Source: Streptomyces sp. NBC_00582 (GTDB taxonomy: Bacteria > Actinomycetota > Actinomycetes > Streptomycetales > Streptomycetaceae). Taken from it: a stretch of DNA of 64,000 nucleotides. Shown one piece after another: positions 16,944 through 25,461 of this stretch. Where the stretch lies: contig NZ_CP107772.1 in the NCBI RefSeq assembly GCF_036345155.1, forward strand, positions 3,038,001-3,102,000, given 5' to 3'. The translations under genes and the position numbers were made by a program. How positions within the stretch are numbered: position 1 is the first letter of the stretch; each line of letters opens with the position of its first letter. The notes under the pieces are model-generated. The model had not been told where the DNA came from, did not search any database, and worked only from the letters and a program-made list of their open reading frames with translations.

Positions 16944-19316
16944 ATGCTGGAGGCCACACCGCTCACCGACGGATGGATCCTGCGGCACCGGGGAGAGGCG
17001 CTGCCCGCCGTGGTGCCGGGTTGTGTGCACACCGATCTGCTGGCCGCGGGGGTGATCCCGGACCCTTTCGTGGGGCGGGGCGAGACCGACGTCGCCTGGG
17101 TCGGGCGGCGCGAGTGGACGTACGAGAGCGAGCTGCCGGCCGTGCCGTCCGGACACGAGCAGACCGACCTGGTGTTCGAGGGCCTCGACACGGCCGCCGA
17201 GATCCGTCTGGACGGCCGGCTCCTGGGCCGGGTGCGGAACATGCACCGCTCGTACCGGTTCGACGTGACGGGGGTGAGCGGGCCGCTGTCGGTCCGCTTC
17301 GCGTCCGCCTACGCGGAGGCCGAGGCGGTGCGCGGGAGGACCGGCGAGCGGCCGGCCGCGTATGCCGAGCCGTATCAGTACCTCCGCAAGATGGCCTGCT
17401 CCTTCGGCTGGGACTGGGGACCGACCCTGGTGACGGCCGGAATCTGGCGGCCGGTGCGGCTGGAGCGCTGGTCGACGGCGCGCCTCGCCCGGGTGCGCCC
17501 GCTCGTCACCGTCCACCGGGGCGTCGGTGTCGTCGAACTGCACGTCGAGGTGGAGCGCACCCGGGTGGAGGCCGCGCTCACGCTGGAGGCCCGGGTGGGC
17601 GGCACCGAGGCGCGCGCCCGCGTCGAGGGCACGAGCGCGGTCGTACGGCTTCAGGTGCCGGACGCCCGGCTGTGGTGGCCGCGCGGCTACGGCGAACAGC
17701 CGCTGTACGAAGTGGAGTTGACGCTGCTCCATGAGGGTGCGGCGTTGGACCGCTGGCGGCGGCGGATCGGCCTGCGGACCGTCGAGCTGGACCGGCGGCC
17801 CGATGCGCACGGCACCGGATTCACCCTGGTCGTCAACGGCGAGCGGCTGTTCGCGCGCGGCGTGAACTGGATCCCGGACGACGCCTTCCCCTCCCGGGTG
17901 ACCCGGGAGCGCTACCGGGAGCGGCTGCGCCAGGCCGCCGACGCCGGGGTGGACCTGGTGCGGGTGTGGGGCGGCGGGATCTACGAGAGCGAGGACTTCT
18001 ACGACGCCTGCGACGAGCTGGGGCTCCTGGTGTGGCAGGACTTCCCGTTCGCGTGCGCGGCCTATCCCGAGGAGCAGCCGCTGCGCGGTGAGGTGGAGGC
18101 GGAGGCCCGGGAGAACGTCGTACGGCTGATGCCGCATCCGTCGCTGGTGCTGTGGAACGGCAACAACGAGAACCTGTGGGGGTTCCGGGACTGGGGCTGG
18201 GAGGAGCGGCTCGCCGGGGACTCCTGGGGCGAGGGGTACTACCTGGGGGTCCTGCCGCGGGTGGTCGCCGAGTTGGACCCCACACGGCCGTACACGGCCG
18301 GGAGTCCCTGGTCCGGTTCCTGGGAGCACCACCCGAACGACCCGGCGCACGGCACCCATCACTCCTGGGAGGTGTGGAACCGGCGTGACTACGCCGAGTA
18401 CCGCGGTGAAGTGCCGCGTTTCGTCGCCGAGTTCGGCTGGCAGGCGCCGCCCGCGTACGCCACCCTGCGGCGGGCGCTGCCCGGTGAGGAGCTCGCCCCG
18501 GACTCCCCCGGGATGCTGCACCGGCAGAAGGCGGACGACGGCAACGGCAAGCTGGCGCGCGGGCTCGCCCGGCATTTCGCCGTCCCCGAGGGGGACTTCG
18601 ACCGCTGGCACTATCTGACGCAGGTCAACCAGGCGCGGGCGGTGGCCGCCGGGATCGAGCACTGGCGGTCGCACTGGCCGGTGTGCGCGGGGACGGTCGT
18701 CTGGCAGCTCAACGACTGCTGGCCGGTGACCTCCTGGGCGGCGATCGACGGGGACGGACGCGAGAAGCCGCTGTACCACGAGCTGCGACGGCTGTACGCG
18801 GACCGGCTGCTGACGCTCCAAGTGCGGGGCGGCGGGCTGGTGTCGGCGGCGGTGAACCAGTCGGCCGAGCCGTGGACGGGGATGCTGCGGCTGCGGCGGA
18901 TGTCCGTCGACGGGGAGGTGCTCGGGGCGGCGGACGTCCACCTGGCGGCGGACGCACGGGCCGTGGGCGTGGTGCGGGTGCCCGGGGAGCTGGAGCCGTC
19001 CGGGGCGAAGGAGTTCCTGGTGGCCGACGCCGAGGGGCTGCGGGCGCTGTACTTTCCGGTCGCCGACCGTGAAATCCCCTACCCTGTACCGGAGTTCGAG
19101 GTGAGCGTGGCGCCGGGGCGGATCACGGTGACGGCTCTCACCCTCGTACGGGATCTGCTGCTCCAGGCCGACCGGCTGGGGCCGGACGTACGGGCCGACC
19201 GGGGGCTGGTGACCCTGCTGCCCGGGGAACGGGTGACGATCGGGGTGACGGGCTGGGACACTCCCGATGCCGACGCGGCCCGTGCCGCCCTGTACTGCCT
19301 GGAGCCCGTCCGATGA
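16944..19316 (+). CDS. Beta-mannosidase, glycoside hydrolase family 2
   Basis: 790 residues, no signal peptide, so intracellular. The N-terminal sugar-binding jelly-roll domain (PGCVHTDLLAAGVIPDPF, LVFEGLDTAAEIRLDG, CSFGWDWGPTLVTAGIWRPV) is characteristic of GH2 beta-mannosidases. In the TIM barrel, LWNGNNENLWG carries the acid/base Glu at residue 409 and RFVAEFGWQ the nucleophile Glu at 496; RVWGGGIYESEDFYDACDELG is a family hallmark. It releases mannose from beta-1,4-manno-oligosaccharides imported by the divergent transporter. Its stop overlaps the LacI-type regulator start as ATGA. Confidence 0.93.
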   Translation: MLEATPLTDGWILRHRGEALPAVVPGCVHTDLLAAGVIPDPFVGRGETDVAWVGRREWTYESELPAVPSGHEQTDLVFEGLDTAAEIRLDGRLLGRVRNMHRSYRFDVTGVSGPLSVRFASAYAEAEAVRGRTGERPAAYAEPYQYLRKMACSFGWDWGPTLVTAGIWRPVRLERWSTARLARVRPLVTVHRGVGVVELHVEVERTRVEAALTLEARVGGTEARARVEGTSAVVRLQVPDARLWWPRGYGEQPLYEVELTLLHEGAALDRWRRRIGLRTVELDRRPDAHGTGFTLVVNGERLFARGVNWIPDDAFPSRVTRERYRERLRQAADAGVDLVRVWGGGIYESEDFYDACDELGLLVWQDFPFACAAYPEEQPLRGEVEAEARENVVRLMPHPSLVLWNGNNENLWGFRDWGWEERLAGDSWGEGYYLGVLPRVVAELDPTRPYTAGSPWSGSWEHHPNDPAHGTHHSWEVWNRRDYAEYRGEVPRFVAEFGWQAPPAYATLRRALPGEELAPDSPGMLHRQKADDGNGKLARGLARHFAVPEGDFDRWHYLTQVNQARAVAAGIEHWRSHWPVCAGTVVWQLNDCWPVTSWAAIDGDGREKPLYHELRRLYADRLLTLQVRGGGLVSAAVNQSAEPWTGMLRLRRMSVDGEVLGAADVHLAADARAVGVVRVPGELEPSGAKEFLVADAEGLRALYFPVADREIPYPVPEFEVSVAPGRITVTALTLVRDLLLQADRLGPDVRADRGLVTLLPGERVTIGVTGWDTPDADAARAALYCLEPVR

Positions 19317-20341
19317 CGTCCTCTCGCGTCACCATCAAGGACGTCGCCGCGCGTGCGGGCGTGTCCAAGGGGGCGGTGTCGCTCGCCTTCAACCGCAAGC
19401 CGGGCCTGTCGGAGGCGACCCGGGAGCGGATCTTCACGGCGGCGCGGGAGCTGGGCTGGGAGCCGAATCCGACCGCGCGGTCGCTGTCGAGCTCACGGGT
19501 GGACGTGGTGGGGCTGGCGATCTGCCGGCCGGCCCGGATGCTGGGTCTGGAGCCGTTCTACATGGAGTTCGTCTCCGGGGTGGAGAGCGTGCTCACCGAG
19601 CACGCCTGCTCACTGCTGCTGCGGCTGGTCTCGGGTGTGGAGGAGGAGGCGGGTCTCCTTGAGTCGTGGTGGCGGGGGCGGCAGATCGGCGGGGCGATCC
19701 TGGTGGACTTCCGGGCCGACGATCCCCGGGTGGCGGCGGCCGAGCGGCTCGGGCTGCCGGTGGTGGCGGTCGGCCATCCGTCGCTCACCGGGTCCCTGAC
19801 CTCGGTGTGGACGGACGACGCGACGGCGGTGACGGAGGCGGTGCGGTATCTCGCGGCGCTCGGTCATCGCCGTGTCGCCCGGGTGGGGGGTGCCGCCGCG
19901 CTCGGGCACACGGTGATGCGGACGGCCGCCTTCGACGCGGCGGCGCGGGAGCTGGGGCTCGCCGGGGCGTGGCAGGTGGCCACGGACTACTCGGGGGAGG
20001 CGGGGGCGCGGGCCACCCGCTCGATGCTGACCGCCGCCCCGCCGGACCGGCCGACGGCCATCGTCTACGACAACGACATCATGGCGGTGGCCGGGCTCGC
20101 GGTCGCGTCCGAGATGGGACTGAGCGTCCCCCGGGACGTGTCGCTGCTGGCCTGGGACGACTCCCAGCTGTGCCGGCTGACCCATCCGACGCTCTCCGCG
20201 ATGAGCCACGACGTGCACGGCTTCGGCGCCGAGGCGGCCCGTACGCTGTTCGGGGCGATCATGGGCCGGGGCCCGGGATCGCACCCCGTGCCGACGCCGG
20301 TGCTGACGCCGCGGGGGTCGACGGCTCCGCCGAAGGTGTGA
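19313..20341 (+). CDS. LacI-family transcriptional regulator of the mannoside cluster
   Basis: 342 residues. The LacI helix-turn-helix and hinge occupy residues 6-60 (TIKDVAARAGVSKGAVSLAFN, PNPTARSLSSSR), followed by a periplasmic-binding-like effector domain ending in RDVSLLAWDDSQLCRLTHPTLSAMSHD. The start ATG overlaps the beta-mannosidase stop by four bases, so the two are translated together and induction of the operon raises repressor level too. A manno-oligosaccharide is the likely inducer. It is the only LacI-family gene in the window, yet similar operator motifs occur at 51.6 kb. Confidence 0.92.
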   Translation: MTSSRVTIKDVAARAGVSKGAVSLAFNRKPGLSEATRERIFTAARELGWEPNPTARSLSSSRVDVVGLAICRPARMLGLEPFYMEFVSGVESVLTEHACSLLLRLVSGVEEEAGLLESWWRGRQIGGAILVDFRADDPRVAAAERLGLPVVAVGHPSLTGSLTSVWTDDATAVTEAVRYLAALGHRRVARVGGAAALGHTVMRTAAFDAAARELGLAGAWQVATDYSGEAGARATRSMLTAAPPDRPTAIVYDNDIMAVAGLAVASEMGLSVPRDVSLLAWDDSQLCRLTHPTLSAMSHDVHGFGAEAARTLFGAIMGRGPGSHPVPTPVLTPRGSTAPPKV

Positions 20342-20373
20342 CGTTCGCCGCTTGGGCCTCCAAGGCTGTGCAG

Positions 20374-20392
20374 CTACGTTACTGATAAGTAG
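20374..20392. promoter_or_regulatory. Partial palindrome in the fadAB promoter region
   Basis: CTACGTTACTGATAAGTAG has complementary ends (CTAC/GTAG and TACT/AGTA) in an AT-richer patch 74-92 bases before fadA. It is a candidate operator or -10 region; the symmetry is imperfect. Confidence 0.35.
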
Positions 20393-20400
20393 CATGGGTC

Positions 20401-20416
20401 CTGAGCGCGCGCTCAG
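20401..20416. promoter_or_regulatory. Perfect 16-bp palindrome upstream of fadAB, candidate fatty-acid regulator operator
   Basis: CTGAGCGCGCGCTCAG is fully self-complementary and resembles the GAGCG-NN-CGCTC type bound by TetR-family fatty-acid regulators. It lies 50-65 bases upstream of the fadA start, where it would overlap the transcription start region. No TetR gene is nearby. Confidence 0.5.
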
Positions 20417-20465
20417 CTTGCGCATCGCAGCAGTGCCATCCCGCACCCTCTGGAGGAGAGCCATC

Positions 20466-21683
20466 GTGCCTCGTACCGTCAGGGACGTCGTCTTCGTCGA
20501 CGGCGTCCGTACCCCGTTCGGCAAGGCGGGCCCGAAGGGCATCTACCACGAGACCCGCGCCGACGACCTCGTCGTGAAGGCGATCCGGGAGCTGCTGCGC
20601 CGCAACCCCGGTCTCGACCCCAAGAAGATCGACGAGGTCGCCATCGCCGCGACCACGCAGATCGGCGACCAGGGCCTGACCATCGGCCGTACCGCCGGCA
20701 TCCTGGCCGGTCTCCCCCAGTCGGTGCCCGGCTACTCCATCGACCGTATGTGCGCCGGCGCCCTGACCGCCGTCACCACGGTCGCCGGCTCGGTCGCCTT
20801 CGGCGCGTACGACATCGCCGTCGCCGGCGGTGTCGAGCACATGGGCCGCCACCCGATGGGCGAGGGCGTGGACCCGAACCCGCGGTTCGTCTCCGAGAAG
20901 CTGGTCGACGAGTCCGCGCTGTTCATGGGCATGACCGCGGAGAACCTGCACGACCGCTACCCGCAGATCACCAAGCTGCGCGCGGACGAGTACGCGGTGC
21001 GCTCCCAGGAGAAGGCCGCCAAGGCGTACGCCAACGGCAAGATCCAGGCCGACCTGGTGCCGATCTCGGTGCGCCGCACGAACGCGGACGCCGGTGAGAC
21101 GGGCTGGGGCCTGGTCACCGCCGACGAGCCGATGCGCCCGGGCACCACCCTGGAGAACCTGTCCGGTCTGAAGACCCCGTTCCGTGTCCACGGCCGGGTC
21201 ACCGCCGGTAACGCGGCCGGTCTGAACGACGGCGCCACCGCCTCCCTGATCGCGTCCGAGGACTTCGCCCGCGAGAACGGCCTGCCGGTCAAGATGCGCC
21301 TCGTCTCGTACTCCTTCGCGGGCGTCGAGCCGGAGGTCATGGGCTACGGCCCGATCCCGGCCACGGAGAAGGCCCTCGCGCAGGCGGGGCTCACCATCTC
21401 CGACATCGGTCTGTTCGAGATCAACGAGGCCTTCGCCGTCCAGGTGCTGGCCTTCCTCGACCACTACGGCATCGCCGACGACGACGAGCGCGTCAACCAG
21501 TACGGCGGCGCCATCGCCTTCGGTCACCCGCTGGCCTCCTCCGGCGTGCGTCTGATGACGCAGCTCGCCCGCCAGTTCGAGGAGCAGCCGCACGTCCGCT
21601 ACGGCCTGACCACCATGTGCGTCGGCTTCGGCATGGGCGCGACGGTCATCTGGGAGAACCCGCACTTCGAGGGGGACAAGTGA
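20466..21683 (+). CDS. fadA: Acetyl-CoA acyltransferase (thiolase), beta-oxidation
   Basis: A 405-residue protein starting (GTG) PRTVRDVVFVDGVRTPFGKAG after GGAGGAGA. The acylated Cys is in SIDRMCAGALTAV, and the other active-site residues are in NEAFAVQVLA, GGAIAFGHPLASSG (His) and TMCVGFGMGATV (second Cys). It carries out the thiolytic cleavage of 3-ketoacyl-CoA, the last step of beta-oxidation. The stop overlaps the fadB start as GTGA, giving a coupled two-gene operon that would assemble the alpha2-beta2 trifunctional complex. Confidence 0.94.
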   Translation: MPRTVRDVVFVDGVRTPFGKAGPKGIYHETRADDLVVKAIRELLRRNPGLDPKKIDEVAIAATTQIGDQGLTIGRTAGILAGLPQSVPGYSIDRMCAGALTAVTTVAGSVAFGAYDIAVAGGVEHMGRHPMGEGVDPNPRFVSEKLVDESALFMGMTAENLHDRYPQITKLRADEYAVRSQEKAAKAYANGKIQADLVPISVRRTNADAGETGWGLVTADEPMRPGTTLENLSGLKTPFRVHGRVTAGNAAGLNDGATASLIASEDFARENGLPVKMRLVSYSFAGVEPEVMGYGPIPATEKALAQAGLTISDIGLFEINEAFAVQVLAFLDHYGIADDDERVNQYGGAIAFGHPLASSGVRLMTQLARQFEEQPHVRYGLTTMCVGFGMGATVIWENPHFEGDK

Positions 21684-23809
21684 GCACCACCGCTGAGCTG
21701 CTGAAGGGCGCGGCCGAGCTGTTCCCGGACGAGGTCGTCACCCAGGCGCACGTACGCCACCTGGACCTGCCGTTCGGTGCCGGGCGCTTCGCCCTGATCA
21801 CCCTCGACAACGGCTTCGACCACACCAAGCCGACCACCTTCGGCCCCGCCTCGCTCGCGAACCTGAACACCGCGATCGACCAGGTGGAGAAGGAGGCCGC
21901 GGCCGGCGAGATCGTCGGTGCCGGTGTCACCGGCAAGCCGTTCGTCTTCGCCGTCGGCGCGGACCTCAAGGGCGTCGAGCTCCTCAAGGAGTACGACCAC
22001 GCGCTCGCCATCGGCAAGGGCGGCCACGAGGTGTTCAAGCGCCTCGCGGGCCTCGCGGTCCCGACCTTCGCCTACTACAACGGCGCGGCGATGGGCGGCG
22101 GTGTCGAGGTCGGTCTGCACTGCACCTACCGCACCGTCTCCAAGGCGCTCCCGGCGTTCTCGCTCCCCGAGGTCTTCCTCGGTCTGGTCCCCGGCTGGGG
22201 CGGCTGCACGCTGCTGCCGAACCTGATCGGCGCCGACAAGGCCGTCTCGGTGATCGTCGAGAACAGCCTCAACCAGAACAAGCAGCTCAAGGGCGCCCAG
22301 GTCTTCGAGCTCGGGATCGCGGACGCGCTGTTCGAGGGCGCGGACTTCCTGGAGCAGTCGCTGATCTGGACGGCGAACGTCCTCAAGGGCGACGTCACGG
22401 TCGAGCGTCCGGTCGTCGACCGCGGCGAGGCCTGGGACCAAGCCGTCGCGCGCGGCCGGTTCGTCGCCGACTCCAAGGTGCACGGCGCGGCCCCGGCCGC
22501 CTACCGCGCCCTCGACATCATCGCCGCCGCCAAGAACGGCGACCTCCAGCAGGGCTACGACGCCGAGGACACCGCGCTCGCCGACCTGATCATGGGCGGT
22601 GAACTGCGCGCCGGCATCTACGCGTTCAACCTGGTGCAGAAGCGCGGCAAGCGTCCCGCGGGCGCCCCGGACAAGAGCCTGGCCCGCCCGGTCACCAAGG
22701 TCGGCGTGGTGGGCGCGGGCCTGATGGCCAGCCAGCTCGCCCTGCTGTTCCTGCGCCGCCTGGAGGTGCCCGTCGTCCTGACGGACATCGACCAGGAGCG
22801 CGTCGACAAGGGTGTGGGCTACGTCCACGCCGAGATCGAGAAGCTGCTCGGCAAGGGCCGGATCAACCAGGACAAGGCCAACCGCCTCAAGGCCCTGGTC
22901 ACCGGTGTCCTGGACAAGGCCGAGGGCTTCGCGGACGCGGACTTCATCATCGAAGCCGTGTTCGAGGAGATCGGTGTCAAGCAGCAGGTGTTCGCGGAGG
23001 TCGAGGCGGTCGCCCCGGCGCACGCGATCCTCGCGACGAACACCTCCTCGCTGTCGGTGTCGGAGATGGCCTCGAAGCTCCAGCACCCCGAGCGGGTCGT
23101 GGGCTTCCACTTCTTCAACCCGGTCGCGGTCCTGCCGCTCCTGGAGATCGTCCGCGGCGAGCAGACCGACGACGCCTCCCTGGCCACGGCGTTCGCCGTC
23201 GCCAAGAAGCTGAAGAAGACGGCGGTGCTGACGAAGGACGCCCCGGCGTTCGTCGTGAACCGCATCCTGACCCGCTTCATGGGCGAGGTGCAGAACGTCA
23301 TCGACGAGGGCACCCCGGTCGAGGTCGCGGAGAAGGGCGTGGAGCCGCTCGGCCTGCCGATGTCCCCGCTGGTCCTCCTCGAGCTGGTCGGCCCGGCGAT
23401 CGGTCTGCACGTCTCGGAGACGCTCCACCGGGCGTTCCCGGACCGCTTCACGGTCTCCCCGAACCTCAAGGCGGTCGTCGAGGCCGGCAAGCGCGGCTTC
23501 TACGTGTACGACAGCGGCAAGCCCGAGCTCGACCCCGAGGTCGCCGCGCTGCTGAAGCAGGGCGACACGGTCCTCACCGAGGAGCAGGTGCGGGCGCGGG
23601 TGCTGGACGCGGTGGCGCAGGAGATCGGGCTCATGCTCGACGAGGGTGTCGTCGCCGAGGCCCAGGACATCGACCTGTGCCTGATCACGGGCGCCGGCTG
23701 GCCCTTCCACCTGGGCGGCATCACGCCGTACCTGGACCGCGAGGGCGTCTCCGAGCGGGTGAACGGCAAGCGGTTCCTGGCTCCGGGCACGGCGTCGGTT
23801 CCGGCGTAA
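21680..23809 (+). CDS. fadB: Multifunctional enoyl-CoA hydratase / 3-hydroxyacyl-CoA dehydrogenase
   Basis: A 709-residue protein starting (GTG) STTAELLKGAAELFPDEVV. The N-terminal crotonase domain (about 1-250) has AYYNGAAMGGGVEVGLHC and LPEVFLGLVPGWGG, carrying the two catalytic Glu. The NAD-binding domain (from about 335) starts VGVVGAGLMASQLALLFL and has VVGFHFFNPVAVLPLLEIV with the catalytic His. The C-terminal dehydrogenase domains follow. It performs the hydration and NAD-dependent oxidation steps of fatty-acid degradation, channelling product to FadA. Terminated by a clear hairpin 24 bases downstream. Confidence 0.94.
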   Translation: MSTTAELLKGAAELFPDEVVTQAHVRHLDLPFGAGRFALITLDNGFDHTKPTTFGPASLANLNTAIDQVEKEAAAGEIVGAGVTGKPFVFAVGADLKGVELLKEYDHALAIGKGGHEVFKRLAGLAVPTFAYYNGAAMGGGVEVGLHCTYRTVSKALPAFSLPEVFLGLVPGWGGCTLLPNLIGADKAVSVIVENSLNQNKQLKGAQVFELGIADALFEGADFLEQSLIWTANVLKGDVTVERPVVDRGEAWDQAVARGRFVADSKVHGAAPAAYRALDIIAAAKNGDLQQGYDAEDTALADLIMGGELRAGIYAFNLVQKRGKRPAGAPDKSLARPVTKVGVVGAGLMASQLALLFLRRLEVPVVLTDIDQERVDKGVGYVHAEIEKLLGKGRINQDKANRLKALVTGVLDKAEGFADADFIIEAVFEEIGVKQQVFAEVEAVAPAHAILATNTSSLSVSEMASKLQHPERVVGFHFFNPVAVLPLLEIVRGEQTDDASLATAFAVAKKLKKTAVLTKDAPAFVVNRILTRFMGEVQNVIDEGTPVEVAEKGVEPLGLPMSPLVLLELVGPAIGLHVSETLHRAFPDRFTVSPNLKAVVEAGKRGFYVYDSGKPELDPEVAALLKQGDTVLTEEQVRARVLDAVAQEIGLMLDEGVVAEAQDIDLCLITGAGWPFHLGGITPYLDREGVSERVNGKRFLAPGTASVPA

Positions 23810-23832
23810 CGGCCGTAGAACGTATCCGAGGA

Positions 23833-23858
23833 GGGCCTCCGTCGGCGGACGGAGGCCC
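23833..23858 (+). terminator. fadAB terminator
   Basis: Perfect 11-bp stem (GGGCCTCCGTC and its complement) with a 4-base loop, followed by TTCTTC. Confidence 0.8.
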
Positions 23859-23897
23859 TTCTTCGTGTCCGCGTCCGCCGCCGAACGGGCCGCCCGC

Positions 23898-24914
23898 TCA
23901 GACCTCCTGCCAGGCCGTCAGCGCGAGAACCGGCTCGTCCTTGCGGCGGCTGAGCAGAAGGCGGCCGGTCGACGGGGACAGGGTGGCGGCGACCACGCGG
24001 TCCTCGTGGTCCACGGCCAGCGCCACCTCGGCGTCCGGGGCCAGGTGCGGGCCGGACTCGGTCCACCAGGCGCCGGCCGACTCCTCTTCGGTGGGGTAGG
24101 CGGCGAACGCGACCCGGCCGCTCGTGGCACGCTGGGCGAGCAGGGTGCAGTCGTGCCCGTCGAGTTCACAGCGGATCGCCGCGACCGGACCGGGGCCGGC
24201 GGCGGTGATCAGGGGGGCGGGCTTGCCCCCGGGGCGCCAGGCCCACAGCTCACCGGAGCCGTCGGTGTAGAAGAGGGTCGTGTGCCCGGCCGAGGTGGCG
24301 AGCGCCCGCAGGGTGCCGGGGCGGACCGCCGCCTCCAGGGCCTCCTCCAGCACGGGCCGGGTGCCCGCCTCCTCCTGGCGCCAGTGCAGGATCCCGCCGG
24401 ACACGGCCGCGTACACCTCGATACGTCCCGACTCCCCCGTCACCGCGACGGGCGGGCCCTCGACGCCCTTGCCCTCCAGGGTCTGCCAGGGCTCCCAGCC
24501 GCCCTTCTCCTTCTGGGCGGCCATGCCGATCCCGGTGGCCTTGTCGGGGACGAAGACATGGGCCCGCCCCTGGGCGTCCACCGCGACGGCCGGCGCTCCG
24601 GTGCGGGCGCCCCGCTTGTCCGGGTGGCCGACGGGCGCCCAGTCCAGCGGGGCCAGCAGCGGCCGGTAGTGGACGGAGTGCACCAGGCCCGCCTCCGCCT
24701 TCGCGGTGGGCCGCCAGGACACCAGATGCGCGTAGCCGTCGGCGCCCTGTCCGACCGCGAGGACCGGGTGCACCTTCTGGTCGCCGCCGACCCGTCGCGG
24801 GCCGTCCCATGGACCGCCCGGGGTGTGTTCCGCGCGGCACAGGACGGCGTCGTCCGACGTCAGGTAGACACTGAGCCGCCCGTCGCGGCCGCGTATGAGC
24901 CAGTCGCCGTTCAC
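23898..24914 (-). CDS. Predicted beta-propeller (tectonin/PLL-like) protein, function unknown
   Basis: 338 residues, GTG start. It is built from roughly seven repeats of about 45 residues with a strand-turn pattern such as HPVLAVGQGADGYAHLVSW, APAVAVDAQGRAHVFV, PPVAVTGESGRIEVYA and LRALATSAGHTTLFYT, the look of lectin-like or sialidase-like propellers. No signal peptide or transmembrane segment is visible and no catalytic motif is recognisable. It lies alone, converging on fadB and divergent from a NYN-like gene. A ligand- or sugar-binding role is possible; this is inference from fold only. Confidence 0.8.
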   Translation of the reverse strand: MNGDWLIRGRDGRLSVYLTSDDAVLCRAEHTPGGPWDGPRRVGGDQKVHPVLAVGQGADGYAHLVSWRPTAKAEAGLVHSVHYRPLLAPLDWAPVGHPDKRGARTGAPAVAVDAQGRAHVFVPDKATGIGMAAQKEKGGWEPWQTLEGKGVEGPPVAVTGESGRIEVYAAVSGGILHWRQEEAGTRPVLEEALEAAVRPGTLRALATSAGHTTLFYTDGSGELWAWRPGGKPAPLITAAGPGPVAAIRCELDGHDCTLLAQRATSGRVAFAAYPTEEESAGAWWTESGPHLAPDAEVALAVDHEDRVVAATLSPSTGRLLLSRRKDEPVLALTAWQEV

Positions 24915-24991
24915 CCGTTCACCTTATGTCGGCGGCTTCCCGGCCACTCCCGGCGGGCCGGTGGTCGTGGCGTCCGTGGGACGCTGATCCC

Positions 24992-25390
24992 ATGGACGCC
25001 CCCCGGGACGACACTCCCGCCCTGCTCGTGATCGTCGACGGCGCGAACGTGGTCGGGTCGGTGCCCGACGGCTGGTGGCGGGACCGGCGGGGCGCAGCGG
25101 AGCGGCTGCGGGACCGGCTGGCGGCGGACGGGCTGCCGGGGCACGCCGGGCCCGTGGAGATCGTGCTCGTCGTCGAGGGCGCGGCGCGCGGGGTGGAGCC
25201 GGTGGCGGGGGTACGGGTGGAGTCGGCGGCCGGCAGCGGGGACGACCACATCGTCGGCCTGGTCGCCCGGGCCGACGGCCGCCCCCGCCTGGTCGTCACC
25301 GCCGACCGGGAGCTGCGCCGTCGGGTGACGGACCTCGGCGCCGAGGTGACGGGCCCGCGCGCGGTACGGGGCCCGGGCGGCGCCTCCTAG
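24992..25390 (+). CDS. NYN/PIN-like small protein (often annotated NTP pyrophosphohydrolase)
   Basis: 132 residues. The sequence ALLVIVDGANVVGSVPDGWWRDR at the N-terminus, GSGDDHIVGLVARADG in the middle and RLVVTADRELRRRVTDLGAEV near the end gives the spaced acidic residues (Asp in DGAN, Asp-Asp in GDDH, Asp in TADRE) of NYN/YacP-type PIN-like ribonucleases. The frequent database label of NTP pyrophosphohydrolase has no visible motif support. Cytoplasmic. ATG 24992 has a weak GGGA upstream; an in-frame ATG at 24926 would give an unlikely Arg/Pro-rich leader overlapping the neighbouring promoter. Confidence 0.78.
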   Translation: MDAPRDDTPALLVIVDGANVVGSVPDGWWRDRRGAAERLRDRLAADGLPGHAGPVEIVLVVEGAARGVEPVAGVRVESAAGSGDDHIVGLVARADGRPRLVVTADRELRRRVTDLGAEVTGPRAVRGPGGAS

Positions 25391-25429
25391 GCCGTGTCGC
25401 GGGGCAGGCGGGACTGCGCGGACACGGCC
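25390..25429. terminator. Hairpin between convergent NYN-like and APC permease genes
   Basis: Nine-bp arms (GGCCGTGTC at 25390-25398, GACACGGCC at 25421-25429), extendable by two to three bp with one bulge, filling much of the 71-bp gap. Confidence 0.55.
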
Positions 25430-25461
25430 CGGGGCCGTGACGGGACGGGCGGCCGGGGGGC

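Noticed and set aside
14514..18941. A 1475-codon minus-strand open frame spanning permease, binding protein and the GH2 antisense
   Set aside because: Only its final 319 residues are a real permease; the rest is out-of-frame or antisense to recognised genes.
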